DNA of 13,975 bases from Cytophagales bacterium (GTDB lineage Bacteria; Bacteroidota; Bacteroidia; Cytophagales; Cyclobacteriaceae), in the NCBI GenBank assembly GCA_003504855.1, contig DNZD01000232.1:1-13975 (forward strand), in the 5' to 3' direction. Positions 6,617 to 13,975 of this stretch are shown piece by piece. Position 1 is the first letter of the stretch. Each line of letters opens with the position of its first letter. The notes under the pieces are model-generated. The model saw nothing but the letters and a program-made list of their open reading frames with translations, had not been told where the DNA came from and did no database searches. Both the position numbers and the translations under genes were made by a program.

Positions 6617-6721
6617 GGGGGTGAATTTGAAATGAATATACCCTATTTATTGGAAAGGAGGGCATTGTTTTCGACATTCGGCTGCTATTGACTGTAAGCT
6701 GTTCAAAAGCAACACATTTGT

Positions 6722-7792
6722 ATGAGTTCCCGTCGCACCACCATCCTTTGGCTGACCATTTTATTGTTCGTGGTCTTGTTTGTTTTACGAACCGTTTACC
6801 TTTCCGGTGCCTTCAAAACTATCGCCAATCAGTATTCCGGTACCACTAAAGTGATGGAAGGAATAGCTGGCGTGGAAGACATTGATATTGACTATTCCAC
6901 CGGCATTGCATTTCTATCTTCCGACGACAGATGGGCAAGGGCTTTGAAGAAAGAACCCCATAAAGGAGGTATTTATGCCCTGAACCTGAATGATTCGGTG
7001 CCTGTTCCTGTCAATCTCACAGATGGATTTGATCAACCGGATTTTCATCCGCATGGCATATCATTCTATGAATCTCCGGAGGGCAAGAAGTTGTTGTTTG
7101 TGGTGAACCACCGCGATTCCGGTAATTTCATTGAAGTATTTCAGTACCGCAATGATACCCTGCATCACCTGGAACGCATTACCGATTCCTTGATGATTAG
7201 TCCCAATGACGTGGTGGGAGTAGGCGACCGCCAGTTTTATTTTACTAACGATCACGCCGAGCGACCGGGTACTGTCCGTTCGCTGAAGGACCTGGCTACT
7301 ATTGGTACAGGGAACGTTGGTTATTTTGATGGTGAGAAGACCGTGATCACTTCGGTGGAGGGAATCAAGTATGCCAATGGGATTAATGTAAGCAAAGATG
7401 GTTCCGAGGTTTACCTCGCGGCGACCACTGACCGAAAGGTATATGTATTCAACAGGGATAAATCATCCGGTGCACTCACCCTGGCTCGCGAGATTGAAAC
7501 CGGCACCGGGGTGGACAACATTGATATTGATGAAAATGGAAACCTCTGGGTGGGATGTCACCCCCAACTGCTGAAATTTCTGTCACATGCCAAGGACGAA
7601 AGCAAAATATCACCTTCCGAAGTCATTAAACTAACCCGTCAACCAAATGGCTCCTTTGCTCAGACTACCGTGTACATGAACGACGGAAGTGAACTCTCCG
7701 CCTCCTCGGTGGCAGCAGTCTTCCGAAACAAACTACTGATAGGCCCCGTCTTCCAGCGTCGTTTTGTGCTGGCAGAATCCAATCCGAACTGA
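6722..7792 (+). CDS. Membrane-anchored paraoxonase/arylesterase-like six-bladed propeller hydrolase
   Basis: A 356-residue protein with a single N-terminal hydrophobic segment (residues 9-22) and a six-bladed propeller resembling paraoxonase/arylesterase. Residues corresponding to those of human PON1 are present in order: E52-D53 in GVEDIDID (calcium ligands E53/D54), H111 in PHGIS (H115 of the catalytic dyad), H130 in VVNH (H134), N162 in SPNDVVG (N168), N219 in YANGINVS (N224), D265-N266 in GVDNIDID (D269/N270) and H280 in GCHP (H285). Known relatives are calcium-dependent lactonases and arylesterases. The uncleaved-looking N-terminal segment parallels the retained hydrophobic N-terminus of PON1. 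The amylase-type gene starts 7 bases after its stop, so the two are probably co-transcribed. Natural substrate unknown; lactone hydrolysis is the best guess. Confidence 0.85.
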   Translation: MSSRRTTILWLTILLFVVLFVLRTVYLSGAFKTIANQYSGTTKVMEGIAGVEDIDIDYSTGIAFLSSDDRWARALKKEPHKGGIYALNLNDSVPVPVNLTDGFDQPDFHPHGISFYESPEGKKLLFVVNHRDSGNFIEVFQYRNDTLHHLERITDSLMISPNDVVGVGDRQFYFTNDHAERPGTVRSLKDLATIGTGNVGYFDGEKTVITSVEGIKYANGINVSKDGSEVYLAATTDRKVYVFNRDKSSGALTLAREIETGTGVDNIDIDENGNLWVGCHPQLLKFLSHAKDESKISPSEVIKLTRQPNGSFAQTTVYMNDGSELSASSVAAVFRNKLLIGPVFQRRFVLAESNPN

Positions 7793-7799
7793 TCTCTAC

Positions 7800-10643
7800 A
7801 TGAAGCATTTTCTACTTGGCGCTGCCCTGCTGTTAACCGGGCCGGTCGGTCTTTCCCAAATTGTCACCACCGATCCGGTGCTTCCACAGCCGGATAAGCC
7901 GGTCACCATTACGGTAGATGTGAGTGGAACCAGCCTGGCTGGATTTGCCTGGAACAATACCTCGAACCCGGTATACCTTTGGGCATGGCTGAAGAACACC
8001 GGCACTGCCGATGTTGATGCGCCTACCAATGTTAACCCGGCAACCTCAGCCCAGGACGGTGCAAAGTGCACCCGCATCAGCACCAATCCTGATAAGTATC
8101 AGATCACCATCACACCAACCACGTTCTTCAACAAACCGGCCAATCAGATCACAAAAATCGGCATCAAACTGAAGAGCCGTAACTGGTCCGACAATAAACA
8201 AACCGACAACGACCGGTTCTTTGATGTTTCGCAAGGGCTGACATTGATCTTTTCACAGCCAACTAGCCCGTTTGTATTTGTTAACAGTGGCGACAACCTG
8301 CCGATCACTGCCAACACCAGTATTGCAGCCGATATCACCCTCAAGGTAAACGGTGTCGTTGTATCGTCAGCAGCCCAATCAACGTCAATCAGTTTTACGC
8401 GAAGTGTGAGTGAATCTTCAGGTACGGTGGTAGTCACGTGTGATGCCACTGCTGCTGGTCAGACCAAGTCGACGTCGTTTTCATACACCGTTCGTGCTGC
8501 GGTGGTGGACCAGGTACGTCCAACTGGAATTGTCGATGGCATCAATTACAGTTCGGATGCCACCAAGGCAACCCTGAGTCTGTGGGCACCAGGCAAATCA
8601 TCGGTCTATGTGATTGGTGATTTTAGTAACTGGGAAGTGTCTGCCTCCAATCAGATGAAGCGCGATGGTGAACATTTCTGGCTGGAGGTAACCGGACTTA
8701 CGCCAGGGCAGGAGTATGGGTTCCAATACCTCGTCGGTGAGTCGTTACTGATGGCGGATCCTTATGCCGATCGCGTACTCGATCCGGATGATGCAGGCAT
8801 ACCAGCGGGTTCTTATCCTGGCCTCAAACCGTACCCGGCCAAGGCGTTACGGGATAGTTGGTACTTCAACCGGGTGGCTGTGTTGCAAACCAACCAGACA
8901 TTGTATGCCTGGAAGATCAACAACTTTCAAAAACCCCCGAAAGAAAAGCTGGTGATCTATGAGTTACTGATCCGTGATTTCATGGGCAGCGATGCACGTA
9001 CGTACCAGCGGGTGGCAGACACCCTTTCGTACCTCAAGCGGTTGGGTGTAAATGCCATCGAGCTGATGCCGGTTACGGAATTCAATGGCAATGATAGTTG
9101 GGGATACAACCCGACTTTCATGTTTGCACCTGACAAGTACTACGGCCCGCGTCAGCAATTTAAAGCCCTGGTGGACAAATGCCACGAACTGGGTATAGCG
9201 GTAATTATGGACCTGGTGATGAATCATCACGATCTGCCAAACCCGTACGTGATGATGGATTTTGATTTCACGGCGATGGCACCGACTGCCAACAATAAAT
9301 GGTTTAATGTGAAAGCCACGCATCCATTTAGCGTATTCTATGATATGAATCACGAAAGTGCATACACGAGGAAATACCTGGACTCTGTCAACTATTATTG
9401 GCTGCACGAGTATCGAATCGATGGGTACCGGTATGATTTGTCGAAAGGCTTCACCCAAAAGAACAATCCGGACAATGTCAGTGCCTGGGGTGCCTATGAT
9501 GCTTCGCGCATTGCCATTCTGAAACGGATGGCCAATAGGATATGGTCGCATACACCTGATGCGTATGTTATCCTGGAGCATTTTGCGGACAACGTTGAAG
9601 AAAAAGAGCTCGCTGAATACCGGTCGGGCGAGGGTAAAGGAATGATGTTGTGGGCCAATCATAATTCATCCTATAATCAAAATACCATGGGCTATGCCTC
9701 CAATTCCGATTTTTCAGGGATCTATTATGGCAACCGCGGCTGGAGTGTACCCGGTGCTGTGGGGTATATGGAAAGTCACGATGAAGAACGCCTCATGTAC
9801 AAGAATGTGCAGTTCGGTAACTCAACCCCGGATTACACAGCAAAGAATGTTTCCATTGGATTGTCGAGAATGGAAGCTGCGAATGTACTCTTTCTGACAG
9901 TTCCGGGCCCAAAGATGATCTGGCAGTTTGGCGAGCTGGGTTACGACTTTAGCATCAATACCTGTGCGGATGGGTCCGTCAACAGTTCATGTCGCATCTC
10001 TGCCAAGCAGGTGAAGTGGACCTATAAACAAGAAGGTTTGCGCAAAGGATTGTATACCCACATTGCTGACCTCACTCGTCTGCGCAGAACTTATCCGTTA
10101 TTCACACAGGGGACAGCCACGTTTTCTGATGGAGGCTCGTTACTGAAGCAGATTGCTATTAAGGGAAATCCCTATAACGGATCACCATCAACACCAGATC
10201 AGATGAATGCCGTGGTAGTAGCCAACTTTGATGTGGTGAAGCAGGTAGCATCAGTTGCCTTTCCACATGCGGGCACGTGGTATGACTATTATGGCGGTGG
10301 TGCTTCGGTGACCATCAACAGTTTGTCGTTTTCACAGGAATTGCTACCCGGGCAATACCGTTTATATACGGATGTAAAGATCACCAATCCCGTGGTCACC
10401 GGACTCGAACCTTCGGGTGCGGTCAGTCTGATACTTTATCCCAACCCGGCCTCAAATACGATTCAGGTGATGGCACCAGAATACATTGAGGAGGTGACCT
10501 TGATCAGTCTTGGGGGTGCAAGAATTGCGCCTGCGCGAATAGATCGTGACACCTGGAGTGTTCAGGGATTGGCCAAGGGTCTCTATGTGGTACAAGTCCG
10601 CACAGCCTCCGGTAATCAGCAACTCAAATTGATTAAGGAATAA
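7800..10643 (+). CDS. Secreted GH13 alpha-amylase-type enzyme with CBM48 and type IX secretion sorting domain
   Basis: A 947-residue multidomain enzyme, expected at the cell surface or outside the cell. Domains: signal peptide 1-19; a tryptophan-rich beta-sandwich at about 28-143 like those N-terminal to other Bacteroidota amylases and probably starch-binding; an Ig-like domain about 145-234; a CBM48/early-set domain about 240-330 (LSLWAPGKSSVYVIGDFSNW); and a GH13 barrel about 385-770. Conserved barrel regions are I, DLVMNH (D471, N475, H476); II, GYRYDLSKGF with nucleophile D546; III, VILEHF with acid/base E593; IV, SHDEER with H660-D661 as transition-state stabiliser. A C-terminal sheet follows, then the type A sorting domain from about 868 (LYPNPASNTI to KGLYVVQV). 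The ATG at 7800 is preferred because it begins a perfect signal peptide; an in-frame start at 7764 lies inside the upstream gene. Exact specificity (amylase, pullulanase or related) is not certain. Confidence 0.92.
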   Translation: MKHFLLGAALLLTGPVGLSQIVTTDPVLPQPDKPVTITVDVSGTSLAGFAWNNTSNPVYLWAWLKNTGTADVDAPTNVNPATSAQDGAKCTRISTNPDKYQITITPTTFFNKPANQITKIGIKLKSRNWSDNKQTDNDRFFDVSQGLTLIFSQPTSPFVFVNSGDNLPITANTSIAADITLKVNGVVVSSAAQSTSISFTRSVSESSGTVVVTCDATAAGQTKSTSFSYTVRAAVVDQVRPTGIVDGINYSSDATKATLSLWAPGKSSVYVIGDFSNWEVSASNQMKRDGEHFWLEVTGLTPGQEYGFQYLVGESLLMADPYADRVLDPDDAGIPAGSYPGLKPYPAKALRDSWYFNRVAVLQTNQTLYAWKINNFQKPPKEKLVIYELLIRDFMGSDARTYQRVADTLSYLKRLGVNAIELMPVTEFNGNDSWGYNPTFMFAPDKYYGPRQQFKALVDKCHELGIAVIMDLVMNHHDLPNPYVMMDFDFTAMAPTANNKWFNVKATHPFSVFYDMNHESAYTRKYLDSVNYYWLHEYRIDGYRYDLSKGFTQKNNPDNVSAWGAYDASRIAILKRMANRIWSHTPDAYVILEHFADNVEEKELAEYRSGEGKGMMLWANHNSSYNQNTMGYASNSDFSGIYYGNRGWSVPGAVGYMESHDEERLMYKNVQFGNSTPDYTAKNVSIGLSRMEAANVLFLTVPGPKMIWQFGELGYDFSINTCADGSVNSSCRISAKQVKWTYKQEGLRKGLYTHIADLTRLRRTYPLFTQGTATFSDGGSLLKQIAIKGNPYNGSPSTPDQMNAVVVANFDVVKQVASVAFPHAGTWYDYYGGGASVTINSLSFSQELLPGQYRLYTDVKITNPVVTGLEPSGAVSLILYPNPASNTIQVMAPEYIEEVTLISLGGARIAPARIDRDTWSVQGLAKGLYVVQVRTASGNQQLKLIKE

Positions 10644-10652
10644 TCAATATAC

Positions 10653-10664
10653 CTGACATGTCAG
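10653..10664. repeat. Perfect 12-bp palindrome between convergent stop codons
   Basis: CTGACATGTCAG is identical to its reverse complement and fills most of the 23-bp gap between the amylase stop (10641-10643) and the convergent lipoprotein stop (10667-10669). As RNA it could form only a 4-bp stem with a CATG loop and no U tract follows, so it is a poor terminator. It may be a protein-binding site or chance. Confidence 0.4.
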
Positions 10665-10666
10665 AC

Positions 10667-11134
10667 TTAGTGAATTGGCTGGTCCGGGGCAGGATTGTTC
10701 CAGAAGTCGATGGTTAATTTGTATGACTCATCAGCCTGTCGTGTCCATACATTGATATATTTTACCGAATTCACGCTGGCAGAACCTGCATAGATGCTGG
10801 TTACCCGGGTGATACCGGTTTCATAAATAACATCGGTGTTTCCGGCTACACTCAGAGTTTGAGTTGACATTTGTGTTACCCGGGAGACTGAAAAATCATG
10901 TCTCCAGTACGCCAGAATCTCGTCGATCCCAACATAAAATCTGTCTCCATCGGGTGAAAGTCGGGCATTTGGGGCATACAAGTGATTGAGGGCACCCAGG
11001 TCTTGTTCAAGAAAGGCATGTTCCAGTTTTGTGTTATAAGCTTGAACGATATTCTGCAGGTCTTCAACCCGGGTTGTGCGTTCAGGTGAGCATGATGCAA
11101 GGATGATGAGCATGGTGCCAAAGTACTTGAGCAT
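10667..11134 (-). CDS. DUF4440/SnoaL-like (NTF2-fold) lipoprotein
   Basis: A 155-residue predicted lipoprotein. The N-terminus MLKYFGTMLIILASC carries a lipobox (L12-A-S-C15), so the mature protein should start at C15 and be membrane-attached on the outside. The rest has the cone-shaped NTF2/SnoaL pattern of DUF4440: an amphipathic helix (IVQAYNTKLEHAFLEQD), LNHLYAPNARLSPDG, VGIDEILAYWR, then paired strands VIYETGITRV, KYINVWTRQ and YKLTIDFWN. Family members include ketosteroid-isomerase-like enzymes and non-catalytic binding proteins; no catalytic residue can be claimed here. It stands alone, convergent with the amylase-type gene and with 321 bp of gene-free DNA upstream. Confidence 0.82.
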   Translation of the reverse strand: MLKYFGTMLIILASCSPERTTRVEDLQNIVQAYNTKLEHAFLEQDLGALNHLYAPNARLSPDGDRFYVGIDEILAYWRHDFSVSRVTQMSTQTLSVAGNTDVIYETGITRVTSIYAGSASVNSVKYINVWTRQADESYKLTIDFWNNPAPDQPIH

Positions 11135-11396
11135 AGGTATTGTGTTTTGTTAGTCGGAAGTGTGTTCGAAAAGTAGACGGCAGCCATCTAATTACACAGA
11201 TAATGGATTAATTAATTTTTCAGGTCGAAGGCCTGGTAAGTTTACTAGCACGTATTGCGGTAGCCTGGTGCTACAGCATTTACGTCGAACTGTGTGATTT
11301 ATTCCTGTATTACTTCGCTTTGATTTGTTGCCTGATACACAGCTCTTCATGATTTAGCTTAGGTTAGCGAAATAATACGACGTGAAGCGCATTAAG
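11135..11396. other. Gene-free stretch, possibly a transcribed leader or small RNA
   Basis: No reading frame here looks like a protein, and no tRNA, rRNA or known riboswitch is recognised. It holds several possible RNA stems: GTAGC/GCTAC around a CTGGT loop (11264-11278 approximately), CAGG/CCTG around 11221-11235, and a long-range CTGTGT (11290-11295)/ACACAG (11336-11341) pair. GTCGAA occurs twice, at 11224 and 11284. The stretch leads into a + strand intrinsic terminator at 11397-11427. It must also contain the promoter of the minus-strand lipoprotein gene. No convincing TAnnTTTG promoter was found on the + strand. Confidence 0.3.
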
Positions 11397-11427
11397 AAAA
11401 GAGAGTCCAGACGGGGCTCTCTTTTTT
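11397..11427 (+). terminator. Intrinsic terminator upstream of the DUF1223 gene
   Basis: GAGAGTCC (11401-11408) pairs with GGGCTCTC (11414-11421) around the loop AGACG, with one T-G pair. The stem is extended by AAAA (11397-11400) against the first of six T residues (11422-11427). The orientation is + strand: the single G-U pair becomes an A-C mismatch on the other strand, and the T run there is only four. It ends 28 bases before the ATG at 11456. No + strand gene lies between 10643 and this site, so it either ends an unannotated RNA or attenuates the DUF1223 transcript. Confidence 0.75.
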
Positions 11428-11434
11428 ACCTTCT

Positions 11435-11449
11435 TATTGAAAATCAATA
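11435..11449 (+). repeat. AT-rich inverted repeat just before the DUF1223 start codon
   Basis: TATTGA (11435-11440) and TCAATA (11444-11449) form a perfect 6-bp inverted repeat around AAA, 6 bases before the ATG. It lies between the terminator and the start codon. It could be an operator or a weak hairpin affecting ribosome access. Confidence 0.35.
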
Positions 11450-11455
11450 GAGATC

Positions 11456-12199
11456 ATGAGTAAAGTTCAGTGGATTTTTATTTGGATAGGGGCATGGATG
11501 ATGCTTTCTTTTACGCCGAGGTGGGAAGCCGGCGACTCATCCTTCGTGCTGGTGGAATTATTTACATCGGAGGGTTGTTCGAGTTGTCCGGCTGCCGATG
11601 AGTTGCTGGAAGAGATGACGGGCATACTTCAAAAGGAGGGGAGGCAAGTGGTTGGTGTTTCCTTTCATGTCACCTACTGGGATAAGTTGGGTTGGAAGGA
11701 TCCGTATAGCGATTCTCTTTATTCCGCGCGACAGAAGCGGTATTTGCCTTTACTGGAAGTCCCCAGACCCTATACACCCCAGGCGGTGGTCAATGGAAAA
11801 GCTGAGTTTGTAGGCTCCAATCCATTTAAATTCAGGGAGTTGGTGATAGCGGAAGAAGCACAGCCGTCAAAAGTTCACATCAGTGCGTCCGCCGTTAAGT
11901 CAGGTTCATCCGTTACTGTTACATATCGAGCCAGGGGCAAGGCTGCCGGCTCAGTTATTGCAGCAGTCCTGGTGGAAAGTCATGCAGAGCACTTTATCCC
12001 CCGGGGAGAAAATAAGAGCCGGGTACTTAAGCACCACAATGTGGCCCGTGTATTTGAATCGGTTGAGTATCGTCCGTCAGGAACTATTACTTTGTCGTGG
12101 CCGGAAGAGCTTGATGTTAACAATAGCGAAATCATTCTGTTTGTCCAGCACACAACGAGCCTCGGTATTTTGGGTGGTACCCGGGTTAATCTACATTAA
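11456..12199 (+). CDS. DUF1223 secreted thioredoxin-like protein
   Basis: A 247-residue protein of family DUF1223, a thioredoxin-fold family of exported proteins. The redox-type motif is LFTSEGCSSCPAADELL with C41 and C44. Further family landmarks are FHVTYWDKLGWKDPYSD (about 69-85), SARQKRYL, YTPQAVVNGKAEFVGSN (about 105-121) and RVLKHHNVARVF (about 191-202). The first 25 residues contain a hydrophobic stretch (WIFIWIGAWMMLSF) that serves as signal peptide or anchor. Length is normal for the family. Known members are uncharacterised; a periplasmic thiol or redox role is inferred from the CxxC motif. The gene seems monocistronic: an intrinsic terminator and an inverted repeat lie directly upstream, and the next gene follows after 165 bp. 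Confidence 0.9.
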   Translation: MSKVQWIFIWIGAWMMLSFTPRWEAGDSSFVLVELFTSEGCSSCPAADELLEEMTGILQKEGRQVVGVSFHVTYWDKLGWKDPYSDSLYSARQKRYLPLLEVPRPYTPQAVVNGKAEFVGSNPFKFRELVIAEEAQPSKVHISASAVKSGSSVTVTYRARGKAAGSVIAAVLVESHAEHFIPRGENKSRVLKHHNVARVFESVEYRPSGTITLSWPEELDVNNSEIILFVQHTTSLGILGGTRVNLH

Positions 12200-12364
12200 C
12201 CGTCGCGCCTCACCCTGGTACATTTCGAATCACCCTGATGGTAGTAATTAGTTGGATTTGTATCACGGAATTGCTCTTTCATCCGTTTGAAATGTCCATT
12301 CCCATTTGGGGTATAATACATGTTGCGTGAGCTGAGTACTTTGCGGAAGCAATGACCTTTTGCA

Positions 12365-12997
12365 ATGAGCTATTTCTCCAAAAGAAGAGTCGTACTGATT
12401 GAAGACGACAAGATTTTATTGGATTGTTTTACCTACATCATTAATAATTCAGAGAAGTTTCTGGTTGTAGGTAGTTATACCTGTGGTGAAGAAGCGCTCG
12501 CAGAGATACCGCGAACCCGACCGGACATTGTGGTGACGGATATCAAGCTTACCACGCTCAGTGGAATTGAGGTGACCCGGCGCATTAAGGAGAGATACCC
12601 CCAGACGGAGATCATCATTATGTCGGTCTATGAAGACAATGACATGGTATTCAATGCATTGAAGGCTGGAGCGTCGGGATATATCACCAAGAGTGCCAAT
12701 TACCTCGAACTGGTGTCAGCCCTGGAAGAAATTGTTAGGGGCGGTGCGCCCATGAGCAGCCGCATAGCGCGGATGGTCATCCATAACTTTCACTTGAATC
12801 CGGAATCACCCCTTACCCAACGCGAAAAGGAGGTCCTTCACCTGATAGCTGAAGGCAAAACCTATACACAGATTTCCGAGCAACTTTTTATCAGCCGTGA
12901 CACGGCGCGCACACACATTCGTAACATTTACGCTAAACTGAATGTGAACCGGAAGTCAGAGGCCATCGATCGTGCAACCCGTGATAAACTTATATAA
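12365..12997 (+). CDS. NarL/FixJ-type response regulator (REC plus LuxR HTH)
   Basis: A 210-residue two-component response regulator. The receiver domain (about 7-125) has the acidic pocket E13-D14-D15, phospho-acceptor D59 (IVVTDIKL), S87 in the switch position (IIIMSVYED) and K109 (YITKSAN). The LuxR-type helix-turn-helix spans about 147-207, with LTQREKEVLHLIAEGKTYTQIS and the recognition helix FISRDTARTHIRNIYAKLNV. All key receiver residues are present, so it should be phosphorylated, but no histidine kinase is encoded in the window. The usual proline after the phospho-acceptor region is threonine (KLTTLSG). It stands alone between a DUF1223 gene and a susC gene in the same orientation, and could regulate the latter, though no binding site is identified. 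No Shine-Dalgarno sequence is evident. Confidence 0.92.
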   Translation: MSYFSKRRVVLIEDDKILLDCFTYIINNSEKFLVVGSYTCGEEALAEIPRTRPDIVVTDIKLTTLSGIEVTRRIKERYPQTEIIIMSVYEDNDMVFNALKAGASGYITKSANYLELVSALEEIVRGGAPMSSRIARMVIHNFHLNPESPLTQREKEVLHLIAEGKTYTQISEQLFISRDTARTHIRNIYAKLNVNRKSEAIDRATRDKLI

Positions 12998-13197
12998 CCT
13001 CTTGGTGGGAGGTCACCGGATTCACTAACGCATTCCGGATTACATGGGTGATGGGCATACTGCAAATGTCCGTCAAACACCTCTTCAAATACTGCACATC
13101 GTGTGATTAATGCCGACAGGGATTAAGGCAGCTTTGATCAACATTCTTCGGTGCAATGCCGGAGGATAGAGTTCTCGTTAAAACTAAACTTTAACCT

Positions 13198-13975
13198 ATG
13201 AAGAAGATTGTACTATGGTTATGCGCGCTCCTCATGGCCGGCTCGGCCTGGGCCCAGGAGCGTATCGTATCTGGAAAGGTTACGTCTGCAGAAGACGGAA
13301 GTACCCTTCCCGGCGTCAACGTGGTGGTGAAGGGCACCACCATCGGCACTGTGACAGATGTGGACGGAAACTACAAACTGTCGGTGCCGTCCGCCGGCAG
13401 TGCCCTGGTATTTTCATTTATCGGTCTTGCTACCCAGGAAATTGCGATTGGTGAGCGATCAGTGATAGACATCGGCCTGGGACTCGATGTAAAGCAACTT
13501 ACAGAAGTGGTGGTGACGGCCCAGGGTATTGAGCGCGAGCAAAAGTCTTTGGGTTATGCTCAGACAACCATTGGAGCCACCTTGCTGAACAATAAACCGG
13601 AGACCGATGTGGGCCGGGCATTGCAGGGGCGCACTCCCGGTCTGCAGATTCTAAACTCTTCAGGTATGGCGGGTTCAGCATCTAAAATCAATATCCGGGG
13701 TACCAGTACCATCACCGGCAATTCACAACCGCTGTGGGTTGTCAATGGCGTTCCTGTCAATACCGACCAGAACAGCATTACCTCAAGCTTTATGGATGGT
13801 GCGGTTTCACCCACCCGTTTCCTGGATATTGACCCGAACAACATCGAGTCTATCTCCGTATTGCGTGGTTTGAATGCTACTACCCTCTATGGATCACAAG
13901 GCCGCAACGGAGTTATCCTCGTTACTACCAAGACTGGTTCTTCTAAAGGTGCTCAAAACAAGTTTTCAGGCTCTG
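13198..13975 (+). CDS. SusC/RagA-type TonB-dependent outer membrane receptor, 5' part
   Basis: The first 259 residues of a much larger protein that runs off the window (family members are usually about 1,000 residues). Residues 1-19 are a signal peptide (cleavage SAWA/QE). Residues 24-97 form the carboxypeptidase-regulatory-like domain (VSGKVTSAEDGSTLPGVNV, DVDGNYKLSVP). A TonB-box-like LTEVVVTAQG is at 101-110. The plug domain follows (about 111-246), with the SusC signatures INIRGTSTITG, PLWVVNGVP and LYGSQGRNGVILVTTKTG. It imports oligosaccharides, peptides or other large nutrients together with a SusD lipoprotein, expected just downstream outside the window. There is no STN domain before the carboxypeptidase-like domain, so signalling through an anti-sigma factor is unlikely. 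The start ATG has no adjacent Shine-Dalgarno; GGAGG at 13161 is too far away. Confidence 0.95.
   Translation, partial: MKKIVLWLCALLMAGSAWAQERIVSGKVTSAEDGSTLPGVNVVVKGTTIGTVTDVDGNYKLSVPSAGSALVFSFIGLATQEIAIGERSVIDIGLGLDVKQLTEVVVTAQGIEREQKSLGYAQTTIGATLLNNKPETDVGRALQGRTPGLQILNSSGMAGSASKINIRGTSTITGNSQPLWVVNGVPVNTDQNSITSSFMDGAVSPTRFLDIDPNNIESISVLRGLNATTLYGSQGRNGVILVTTKTGSSKGAQNKFSGS

Noticed and set aside
7764..7799. N-terminal extension of the amylase by 12 codons
   Set aside because: It lies inside the paraoxonase-like gene and precedes a clean signal peptide that begins with the ATG at 7800.
8964..9662. A 232-codon open frame on the minus strand
   Set aside because: It is antisense to the catalytic barrel of the amylase, where all GH13 motifs are in the + frame, and its translation shows no recognisable domain.
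12287..12317. TTGAAA and TATAAT as a promoter for the response regulator
   Set aside because: The TATAAT hexamer (12312-12317) is perfect but the spacer is 19 bp and the Bacteroidota housekeeping sigma factor uses a different consensus, so this is not strong enough to annotate.
12998..13022. ACCTC/GAGGT inverted repeat as terminator of the response regulator gene
   Set aside because: The stem is only 5 bp and no T run follows, so intrinsic termination is unlikely.
1..13975. CRISPR array, tRNA/rRNA genes, insertion sequences, phage or toxin-antitoxin genes
   Set aside because: No regularly spaced repeats of suitable length, no cloverleaf, no transposase or integrase motifs and no toxin-antitoxin pair were seen on either strand.

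Overview
The window reads as chromosomal DNA of a Bacteroidota species, probably of the Cytophagales type. The evidence is a SusC/RagA-type TonB-dependent receptor at the right edge, a secreted glycosidase with a C-terminal sorting domain of the type IX secretion system, Bacteroidota-typical small families (DUF1569, DUF1223, PD40 proteins) and mostly weak or absent Shine-Dalgarno sequences. I see no rRNA, tRNA, insertion sequence, phage gene or CRISPR array. Composition looks even throughout.

Left part (115-3083, + strand): an eight-helix DoxX-like membrane protein is followed by a tightly packed set. It comprises a cysteine-free HMA-fold protein, an AraC-type regulator made of little more than its DNA-binding domain, a VOC (glyoxalase-fold) protein, a DUF1569/DinB-like protein and an AHSA1/SRPBCC protein. 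The last five are separated by overlaps or short gaps and look like a small-molecule or stress-response cassette with its own regulator.

Centre-left (3080-5307, - strand): a likely three-gene operon runs towards the first set. It encodes a four-helix membrane protein, a secreted PD40 beta-propeller protein with a GTG start, and a second DoxX-like protein paralogous to the first. The DoxX-like stop codon and the SRPBCC stop codon share four bases. Both DoxX paralogues carry an internal duplication with exactly matched spacing between conserved motifs.

Centre (5459-10643): a membrane-anchored M19 dipeptidase (-) is divergent from a membrane-anchored paraoxonase/arylesterase-like protein (+). 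The latter is followed after 7 bp by a large secreted GH13 alpha-amylase-type enzyme (N-terminal starch-binding-like domain, Ig-like domain, CBM48-like domain, catalytic barrel, type IX sorting domain). Five degenerate 7-bp tandem repeats end at the dipeptidase stop codon.

Right part (10667-13975): a DUF4440-type lipoprotein (-) lies convergent to the amylase. Next comes a 321-bp gene-free stretch with a strong intrinsic terminator just 28 bp before a DUF1223 gene. Then follow an orphan NarL-type response regulator and the 5' end of a SusC gene. No SusD gene, histidine kinase or sigma/anti-sigma pair is visible.

The best candidates for something under-described are the HMA/AraC-led cassette bracketed by duplicated DoxX paralogues, and the terminator-containing leader before the DUF1223 gene.
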